Origin: Polyangia bacterium
GTDB lineage: Bacteria > Myxococcota_A > Polyangia > Polyangiales > Polyangiaceae
Assembly (NCBI GenBank): GCA_030433055.1
Contig: JAUILJ010000307.1
Coordinates: 1-8,326 of the forward strand
Direction of reading: 5' to 3'
Length of the DNA: 8,326 bases
Made by a program: the position numbers and the translations under genes. The notes beneath the pieces were generated by a model, which was given only the letters and a program-made list of their open reading frames with translations, searched no databases and had not been told where the DNA came from. Below, piece by piece: positions 1-5,628 of the stretch; within the stretch, counting starts at the first letter, position 1, and every line of letters begins with the position of its first letter.

Positions 1-2
1 GG

Positions 3-1160
3 GTGGCGCTGTGTCGCATCCTGCTCGGTCGCCCCGACATGTTGCTCCTCGATGAGCCAACCAATCACCTCGACGCGGAGAGCGTCGCGTGGCTCGAGCG
101 TTTCCTCCAGGAATACCCGGGCACGGTGGTCGCGGTGACTCACGATCGATACTTCCTGGACAACGTCGCAGGCTGGATCCTCGAGTTGGACCGGGGACGC
201 GGCTACCCCTTCAAGGGCAACTACTCAGCGTGGCTCGAGGCGAAGACGACGCGTCTCGCCCAGGAAGAAAAGCAGGAGAGCGCTCGCCAGCGAAAACTGA
301 AGCAAGAGCTCGAGTGGGTGAGGGCATCTCCCAAGGCGCGGCAGGCCAAGAGCAAGGCGCGCCTCCAGGCCTATGAAGAGCTGATGAACCAGTCTTCGAG
401 CAAGAACATGGAGGGCGGGGAAATCAGCATTCCGCCAGGCCCGCGCCTGGGTGACGACGTGATCGAGGCCGAGGGTCTGACCAAGGCGTTCGGCGACCGC
501 GTGCTGTTCGACGGCCTGAACTTTCGGCTACCTCGCAGCGGCATCGTTGGGATCATCGGTCCCAACGGCGCCGGCAAGACGACCCTCTTCCGCATGATCG
601 TCGGCGAGCAGGCGCCGGACCAGGGGGAGCTGAAGGTGGGAGACACCGTCCAGATCTCGTACGTCGACCAATCCCGCGAGGAAATGGGAACCGAGAAGTC
701 GGTGTACGACGTGATCAGCGGCGGAAACGACGTAGTGGAGCTCGGCAAGCGCGAGGTGAAGGCCCGGGCCTACTGCTCGTGGTTCGGCTTTCGCGGAAGC
801 GACCAGCAGAAGCCCGTCGGCAAGCTCTCGGGTGGTGAGCGCAATCGCGTGCACCTGGCGAAGCTGCTGAAGCAGGGGGGCAACGTTCTGTTGCTCGATG
901 AGCCGACCAACGATCTCGACGTTGAGACCTTGCAGTCCCTCGAGCAGGCGCTGCTCGACTATCCAGGCTGCGCTGTCGTGACGAGCCACGATCGCTGGTT
1001 CCTCGATCGGATCGCCACGCACATCCTGGCGTTCGAAGGGGACAGCCAGGCGGTGTGGTTCGAAGGCAACTTCGAAGCGTATGAGGCGGACCGTCGTCGT
1101 CGCTTGGGGGAGGACGCGGACCAGCCGAAGCGCATCAAGTACCGCGCTATCAAGATTTGA
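3..1160 (+). CDS. ettA: EttA, ABC-F translational throttle ATPase (5' end missing)
   Basis: ABC-F ATPase that binds the ribosomal E site and gates the first steps of elongation according to the ATP/ADP state. The 385 visible residues match EttA closely over their whole length. They include the first-domain Walker B (LLLDEPTNHLD, 14-24) and switch histidine (THDRYFLDN, 46-54). The charged inter-domain linker that contacts P-site tRNA lies at about 80-130. The second domain has Walker A (GPNGAGKTT, 186-194), signature LSGGE (275-279), Walker B (LLLDEPTNDLD, 296-306) and SHDRWF (329-334). The C-terminus (PKRIKY) is also EttA-like. The GTG at base 3 is not the start: it is the Val of a VALCR segment that in EttA follows the first-domain signature. 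E. coli EttA is about 555 residues, so some 170 residues lie off the left edge. Uup, the other common ABC-F protein, is less likely because the linker and C-terminus are EttA-type. The gene ends intact and appears functional. Confidence 0.95.
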   Translation: MALCRILLGRPDMLLLDEPTNHLDAESVAWLERFLQEYPGTVVAVTHDRYFLDNVAGWILELDRGRGYPFKGNYSAWLEAKTTRLAQEEKQESARQRKLKQELEWVRASPKARQAKSKARLQAYEELMNQSSSKNMEGGEISIPPGPRLGDDVIEAEGLTKAFGDRVLFDGLNFRLPRSGIVGIIGPNGAGKTTLFRMIVGEQAPDQGELKVGDTVQISYVDQSREEMGTEKSVYDVISGGNDVVELGKREVKARAYCSWFGFRGSDQQKPVGKLSGGERNRVHLAKLLKQGGNVLLLDEPTNDLDVETLQSLEQALLDYPGCAVVTSHDRWFLDRIATHILAFEGDSQAVWFEGNFEAYEADRRRRLGEDADQPKRIKYRAIKI

Positions 1161-1173
1161 GCATCGGGCACCA

Positions 1174-1189
1174 GCGCCCCGACGGGCGC
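1174..1189 (+). terminator. GC hairpin just after ettA, possible terminator
   Basis: A perfect 6-bp stem (GCGCCC / GGGCGC) with a CGAC tetraloop begins 13 bases after the ettA stop codon. Its position suits a transcript end. There is no T-run after it, so it is not a canonical intrinsic terminator; it could be an RNA 3' end stabiliser or chance in GC-rich DNA. Confidence 0.3.
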
Positions 1190-1259
1190 ACGGCCGTGGC
1201 CAACGCCGGCTCCACCGACTGAACGACCATGCAGGCATGAGCGGCGCTCCCGGCCGATG

Positions 1260-1324
1260 GGAGGTGAGCAGGGCCGAGGGAGCTGAGAAAAGGCTCCCGC
1301 GAAGCGGCCTAAGTGCTCATCTCT
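1260..1324 (+). other. Foldable 65-nt segment, three stacked helices, upstream of the DUF1592/DUF1552 operon
   Basis: The segment can fold into one long interrupted hairpin. The outer helix pairs 1260-1270 with 1314-1324 (11 pairs, two of them G-U). The middle helix pairs 1271-1276 with 1305-1310 (6 pairs, one G-U). The apical helix pairs 1278-1283 with 1293-1298 (GGGAGC/GCTCCC), with a purine-rich 9-nt loop. The asymmetric bulges are AAG at 1311-1313 and GCGAAG at 1299-1304, opposite a single A at 1277. It ends 49 bases before the lipoprotein ATG. It could be a 5' leader element of that operon, an ettA 3' end element, or chance pairing. No T-run follows it, and it fits no riboswitch class I recognise. 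Confidence 0.4.
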
Positions 1325-1373
1325 GCGGGTGTTCCTTGCCGCTGCCCTGACCCATGGGGCAGGCTTAGGGCCT

Positions 1374-3047
1374 ATGCGAGGGCTGACGAAACTTGGCGTG
1401 CTGAGCCTCGGCTTGGCGGCGTTTCTTCAGCCTGCTTGCTCCCACGAGGATGAGCCGACGAGTGACTCGGGCGGTGATCGCCTGGTTTGCGAGGGTGTGA
1501 ACACCGTGTCCGCGGAGGCGCGCTTGCTGACGCGGGTCCAGTACGACAACACCATCCGTGACCTCTTGGGCCTGGATCTGCGTCTCGCCCAAGATCTGTT
1601 TCCTCTCGAAAACACTGCAAACGGCTTCAGCAACAACGCACGCGCACATCAGGTGTCGCCGCTCGGCATCGAGAAGTACCTGGAGGCCGCGGAGGTACTC
1701 AGTGAAGAGTTGTCCGCCAACGACCTTGGAGCGATCGTCCCCTGCGACGTGACGGGTGCGGATGAAGCTTGCGCCGCGGAGTTCGTGACTCAGTTCGGCA
1801 AGCGTGTCTTTCGCCGGCCGTTGACCGAAGACGAAGCCAGTGGGCTGCTGAGAGTATTCCAGAACAGCGCGCCCAAGTATGGCTCAGAGGAAGGGCTGCG
1901 TTTGATCTTTCAGGCGCTCTTGCAGACGCCCCAGTTCCTCTACCGCCCGGAATCGATTTCGGGTGTCACCCAGGATACGGGTGCGGTTCAGCTCGGCTCC
2001 TACGAGCTAGCGGCACGGCTGAGCTACTTCTTGTGGAATAGCATGCCCGATGACGTGCTCTTCGATGCCGCGGACCATGATGAGCTACGCACCGCCGAGC
2101 AGATCGAGGCCCAGGCGCGCCGCATGCTCGAGGACCCCCGAGCCCACGATGTGGTGCTGGACTTCAATCGTCAATGGCTCGGGCTCGACCGCTTGGACAA
2201 CATCGTGCGGGAGGAGACCCCGGGGCTGAACTCCGGAATCAGCATCAACTCGATGCAGCTCCCGCAGTCGTGGCGAGAGTCCCTTGAGCGGTTCCTTACG
2301 GAAATATCTCTCGACGGCGAAGGTAACGTCCATGACCTGTTCACGTCCCCCGTGGTCTATGTCGATGCCGAGCTGGCGAAGCTGTACGGAGTAGAGGCCC
2401 CGGCCGAGGGCTTTGCTAGAGTCGAGCTGGACGCAAGCGAGCGCGCGGGCCTGCTGACTCAGCCCGCGATGCTCGCCATGTTCTCCCACCCCGATCAGTC
2501 TGCTCCCATCAAGCGTGGCGTGTTCGTACGCGAACAGGTGCTTTGTCAGCCCATCGATCCGCCGCCGCCTTCGGTAGATCAGACTCCACCCGATCCAGAC
2601 CCGAACCTCACGACCCGTGAGCGCTTCGCGGAACATACTTCGATCCCCGGGTGTAGCGACTGCCACAAGAAGATCGACGGCATCGGATTTGGTCTCGAGA
2701 ACTACGACCAGCTTGGACGTTTCCGGGAGGATGAATTTGGGATCCCGGTGGACGCCTCGGGCCAGGTGCTGGAAGCCACTGAAGAGCGGTTGAACGGCAA
2801 GTTCAACGGTGCTGTGCAGCTGTCCAAGCGCTTGGCCGATAGCGCTCAGGTGGAGGACTGCATCGCCACACAGTGGTACCGCTACGCCACCGGGCGCGTG
2901 GAGAACGACGCCGATGGCTGCAGCCTGCAGCAGGTGCGGGACGCCTTTCAGGCGTCGGGTGGCAACTTCCGAGAGCTGCTGGTGGCGATCACGCTCAGCG
3001 ATGCGTTCCGCTATCGTCGCCCGCGTGGTGAGGAGGTCGCGCAGTGA
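1374..3047 (+). CDS. DUF1592-family lipoprotein with one c-type haem motif
   Basis: Exported protein (557 residues from this ATG) of the DUF1587/1595/1592/1588/1585 family, common in Planctomycetes and Myxococcota; no biochemical role is established. The order is complete. DUF1587 is marked by LTRVQYDNTIRDLLG (52-66) and DUF1595 by FGKRVFRRPLTEDE (141-154). DUF1592 is marked by YELAARLSYFLWNSMPD (210-226). DUF1588 includes SAPIKRGVFVREQVLC (376-391), a Pro-rich stretch (395-410), CSDCH (427-431) and GFGLENYDQLGRFR (438-451). DUF1585 covers CIATQWYRYATGR (496-508). CSDCH is a CxxCH haem c attachment site, so a redox role is likely (inference). The N-terminus is a signal peptide with Cys22 after QPA, a loose lipobox. 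An upstream in-frame GTG at 1329 would put 15 neutral residues before this signal peptide, so the ATG at 1374 is preferred. The planctomycete-type N-terminal cytochrome domain is absent, leaving a single CxxCH. Its stop codon overlaps the next gene. Confidence 0.93.
   Translation: MRGLTKLGVLSLGLAAFLQPACSHEDEPTSDSGGDRLVCEGVNTVSAEARLLTRVQYDNTIRDLLGLDLRLAQDLFPLENTANGFSNNARAHQVSPLGIEKYLEAAEVLSEELSANDLGAIVPCDVTGADEACAAEFVTQFGKRVFRRPLTEDEASGLLRVFQNSAPKYGSEEGLRLIFQALLQTPQFLYRPESISGVTQDTGAVQLGSYELAARLSYFLWNSMPDDVLFDAADHDELRTAEQIEAQARRMLEDPRAHDVVLDFNRQWLGLDRLDNIVREETPGLNSGISINSMQLPQSWRESLERFLTEISLDGEGNVHDLFTSPVVYVDAELAKLYGVEAPAEGFARVELDASERAGLLTQPAMLAMFSHPDQSAPIKRGVFVREQVLCQPIDPPPPSVDQTPPDPDPNLTTRERFAEHTSIPGCSDCHKKIDGIGFGLENYDQLGRFREDEFGIPVDASGQVLEATEERLNGKFNGAVQLSKRLADSAQVEDCIATQWYRYATGRVENDADGCSLQQVRDAFQASGGNFRELLVAITLSDAFRYRRPRGEEVAQ
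3031..3036 (+). promoter_or_regulatory. Strong Shine-Dalgarno for the DUF1552 gene
   Basis: AGGAGG lies 7 bases before the GTG at 3044 and inside the 3' end of the preceding gene. It fixes the start of the DUF1552 protein and, with the GTGA start/stop overlap (3044-3047), indicates translational coupling of the pair. Confidence 0.85.
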
Positions 3048-4432
3048 CTCGTCGGGGTACTTTTGCCGCGAGGAAGCGAGCAACCTTGCGCCGCCGCGCG
3101 TTCCTCAAGGGCGCAGGAGGTATCGCTCTGGGGCTGCCGCTGCTGAACAGCCTCGAGGTGGTTGCCGGCACGCCGCCGCCGATCAAGCGGCTCGTGCTGA
3201 TGTACAACCCGAACGGCACCATCGAGGACGCCTTCTGGCCGACGTCTGGCGGCGAAACGGATTTCGCGCTGGGTGAGATGCTCACTCCGCTCGAGACCTG
3301 GCGAGACAAGCTCCTGCTGCTGAAGGGACTTGACCTGAAGGTCACCAGCACCGGTCCGGGCGGGCCCCATCAACGAGGCATCGGTGGCCTGTTCACGGGT
3401 AAAGAGCTGCAGGAAGGCGAGTTCGCGGACGGCTGTGGCTCACTGGCGGGCTGGGCCAACGGGCAGAGCGTCGATCAGGCGTACGTCGACCACCTGGGCG
3501 TCGTCACGGCGCTCCCGAGCTTGGAACTTGGAGTGCGCGCAACGGCGGCCGAGGTGCGCGCCCGTATCGTGTACGGCGCGCCCGGTAGCCCGCTCCCCCC
3601 GGTGAACGACCCGCACCAGGTGTGGTCACGCCTGTTCAGCGGCCTGGCGGGGGATCCGGACGAGCGCTTGGTCCAGTTCGACAAGCGCAAGAGCGTGCTC
3701 GATGCCGTACAGGGCCAGTTCGCTCTGCTCAATCAGCGCGTCAGCGAGGAGGACCGGAAGAAGCTGGAAGCGCACGCCGAGATGGTGCGCGACCTCGAGC
3801 AGCGCCTTCAGCTCGCCGCGAACGCGGGAGGTGGTGGTGGCGGTATGGACGCTGGCAGTTCCTGCGCGAATCCCCCCGATCCCGGCACGCTGGCGGTCGA
3901 TGACGAGAACGAGATGCCTCGGATCTCCCAGCTTCAGCTGGAGCTGCTCGCGATGGCCTTCCGGTGCGATCTCACGCGGGTCGCCAGCATCCAGTTCTCC
4001 AACGCGATCAATGATATTCGCTTCCCGTGGCTTGGTAGCTTGGGCTCCGGGCACTCGCTGAGCCACGCTGGCCCGAGCGACGCCTCGGCTCGAGAGCAGC
4101 TAGTCAAGCGCGGGAAGTGGTTCAGTGAACAGCTCGCCTATTTGATGTCGATGCTCGACGCGATCCCGGAAGGTGATGGCACCGTACTCGACAACACGAT
4201 CATCGTGTGGTGCAGTGAAGTTTCCGCGGGGAATACACACTCCCACAACGACATGCCATTCTTGATCGCGGGCGGCGGCGCTGGGCGGCTGAAGATGGGG
4301 CGCTACTTGCAGTACGACGGAGTGGCTCACAACCAGCTCCTGGTGAGCATCCTCAATGCGCTGGACGTGCCCGTGAACAGCTTTGGGCATGCCGACTTCA
4401 ACGCCGGTGCCCTCTCGGGCCTCGAGGGCTGA
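3044..4432 (+). CDS. DUF1552 protein, Tat-exported, partner of the DUF1592 lipoprotein
   Basis: A 462-residue DUF1552 protein. The family is almost always encoded beside DUF1592 genes and its function is unknown. Its C-terminal motifs recall the alkaline-phosphatase/sulfatase-like DUF1501 proteins. The N-terminus is a twin-arginine signal (RRRAFLKGAGG, 16-26, then a hydrophobic stretch to about 42), so it should be exported folded, possibly with bound metal or cofactor. Conserved-looking segments are LVLMYNPNGT (50-59), GPHQRGIGGLFTG (107-119), HSLSHAG (337-343) and WCSEVSAGNTHSHNDMPF (389-406). The last two are rich in His/Asn/Asp that could bind metal (inference). A run of six glycines (262-267) interrupts the middle, after a charged, probably helical stretch (231-258). 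The GTG start is supported by AGGAGG 7 bases upstream and by the Tat motif following it. It overlaps the upstream stop by 4 bases, so the two are one operon and probably work together in the periplasm or at the cell surface. Confidence 0.94.
   Translation: MTRRGTFAARKRATLRRRAFLKGAGGIALGLPLLNSLEVVAGTPPPIKRLVLMYNPNGTIEDAFWPTSGGETDFALGEMLTPLETWRDKLLLLKGLDLKVTSTGPGGPHQRGIGGLFTGKELQEGEFADGCGSLAGWANGQSVDQAYVDHLGVVTALPSLELGVRATAAEVRARIVYGAPGSPLPPVNDPHQVWSRLFSGLAGDPDERLVQFDKRKSVLDAVQGQFALLNQRVSEEDRKKLEAHAEMVRDLEQRLQLAANAGGGGGGMDAGSSCANPPDPGTLAVDDENEMPRISQLQLELLAMAFRCDLTRVASIQFSNAINDIRFPWLGSLGSGHSLSHAGPSDASAREQLVKRGKWFSEQLAYLMSMLDAIPEGDGTVLDNTIIVWCSEVSAGNTHSHNDMPFLIAGGGAGRLKMGRYLQYDGVAHNQLLVSILNALDVPVNSFGHADFNAGALSGLEG
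4409..4429. terminator. Inverted repeat at the junction of two convergent genes
   Basis: GCCCTC (4409-4414) and GAGGGC (4424-4429) form a 6-bp stem with a 9-nt loop in the last codons of the DUF1552 gene, readable on both strands. The convergent stop codons are only 2 bases apart, so any terminator must lie inside coding sequence. No T-run follows on either strand, so termination here is a guess. Confidence 0.25.
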
Positions 4433-4434
4433 GG

Positions 4435-5505
4435 TCAGGTCAACGGGCTCAAGTAGTAGAGCCACAAGGCAGCTACCTCTCGGGCCATGAACCACGGCAG
4501 CTTGCGCAACCGGCGCGTCTCGGTAGCGGGCACGGTGTACACGTTCAGTCCGGCGCGCTGATATGCGAGCTTGATGCGCGGCAGGTGGTAGAAGTGGCTC
4601 ACCGCGAGCACGCGCTTGGCTCCAATCCGCCTGAGCATGGGCACGGAGTTCTGTACGGTGTCGTTGGTCGTTAGCCCCTGGCGATCCACTAGGATGCGCT
4701 CGGGGGGAACGCCCATGCGAATTGCTAGGCGCCGCATCGCGAGCGTTTCGTGGGTGCCCCGATCGCCTGGTCCGCCGGAAACAACGAGCCACTCGGCTTC
4801 GCCGGAGGTCACCAAGCGGCTCGCCGTGCGCACGCGATCAGCCAGCGCCAGAGACGGTTTGCCGTTGGGGTAGACCCGGGCGCCGAACACGACCACCGCG
4901 TCGGCGGGGCGTCGGTAGTCGGTCTTGCCGAAGAGCACCATTTGAGCCACGGGGCAAACCAGCGCGACCAGCGCCAGGACACCCAACGCCTGCCAGTTTG
5001 CGAAACGCCTGTGCTGAAAGTCGTTCTTGAGCGCGCTCAGCATCACGCTGAACAGCGCGACCAAGATCAGCGCAGAAACCGGGATGGGGCGCGGCGTGTG
5101 AATCCGCCCGGAATCAATCGCCGTCGCGAAAGCCAGGACGTTGGCTCCACAAAACGCCATCAAGAGCATGGTCCAGCCGAGCGTTAGCTTGCGCCGGACC
5201 GCTCCAAGCCGCGGGCGCCACGCGAATCCCAGCAGGACAACGCCGGACAGCATGACGACGCACCATCCCAACCAGTGGGGGAGGCCGCGCAGATCAATCC
5301 ACCAGCCGCTGGCGTCGAACCCTCGCTCGAACGTGTCCCCCAGCGCGTTCAGGCAGCTGAAACCTCCAAAGAAGGCTGCTACCCCCCGCGCGATACTCCA
5401 GCGGGAGGCACGCCACAGGCCCCCGCCGGCAGGGCCGGGGGTTGGGGTCGATGGCGCGAGCGCCTGGGATGAGTCAGCCACGGCTTGCCTGCTCCCAAAC
5501 GCCAT
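4435..5505 (-). CDS. Membrane-anchored DUF218 (YdcF/SanA/ElyC-like) protein
   Basis: A 356-residue protein with five probable membrane segments (about 38-57, 78-95, 110-130, 141-158, 171-192) followed by a DUF218 domain (about 202-345). DUF218 signatures are DAVVVFGARVYPNG (202-215), VVSGG (241-245), THETLAMRR (251-259), TTNDTVQNS (279-287) and SHFYHLPR (303-310). Relatives include E. coli SanA, ElyC and YdcF. Several are linked to envelope integrity or peptidoglycan/lipid carrier metabolism, but the reaction is not settled; the specific role here is unknown. The many-TM N-terminus resembles ElyC-type architecture more than SanA, which has one anchor. The start is uncertain. The ATG at 5505 is preferred because a -10-like TATTCT sits 8 bases before it. 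A GTG at 5550 would add 15 residues. Neither has a good Shine-Dalgarno. It converges on the DUF1552 gene and diverges from the repeat-tailed lipoprotein gene. Confidence 0.9.
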   Translation of the reverse strand: MAFGSRQAVADSSQALAPSTPTPGPAGGGLWRASRWSIARGVAAFFGGFSCLNALGDTFERGFDASGWWIDLRGLPHWLGWCVVMLSGVVLLGFAWRPRLGAVRRKLTLGWTMLLMAFCGANVLAFATAIDSGRIHTPRPIPVSALILVALFSVMLSALKNDFQHRRFANWQALGVLALVALVCPVAQMVLFGKTDYRRPADAVVVFGARVYPNGKPSLALADRVRTASRLVTSGEAEWLVVSGGPGDRGTHETLAMRRLAIRMGVPPERILVDRQGLTTNDTVQNSVPMLRRIGAKRVLAVSHFYHLPRIKLAYQRAGLNVYTVPATETRRLRKLPWFMAREVAALWLYYLSPLT

Positions 5506-5513
5506 CGCACGCG

Positions 5514-5543
5514 AGAATACTCCCTGTTGCCAAATGAGGCCAA
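5514..5543 (-). promoter_or_regulatory. Putative promoter for the DUF218 gene
   Basis: Read on the minus strand: TTGGCC (5543-5538), an 18-base spacer, then TATTCT (5519-5514). Each hexamer matches the sigma-70 consensus at four of six positions. The ATG follows after only 8 bases, which would give a transcript with almost no leader. This is a pattern match only. Confidence 0.4.
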
Positions 5544-5628
5544 AAGGCACAGGAACAGGGGACCAAACCGCTGCTTTCGCCCAGTCAGATCTGGCGTTTC
5601 CCTCGCGGCTGGGGTCATGCTGGAAGCC

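Noticed and set aside
1260..1324. A known riboswitch (TPP or c-di-GMP-I)
   Set aside because: CTGAGA and GGCCTAAG recall fragments of those classes, but the remaining conserved elements (for example the second THI-box half or the second GEMM hairpin) are missing.
1329..1373. GTG at 1329 as the start of the DUF1592 lipoprotein
   Set aside because: It would add a neutral 15-residue extension ahead of a normal signal peptide. The ATG at 1374 begins exactly at a basic n-region and hydrophobic core leading to Cys22.
2085..3083. 332-codon open frame on the minus strand
   Set aside because: Antisense shadow of the DUF1592 gene, which is complete, has ordered domains and overlaps its operon partner correctly.
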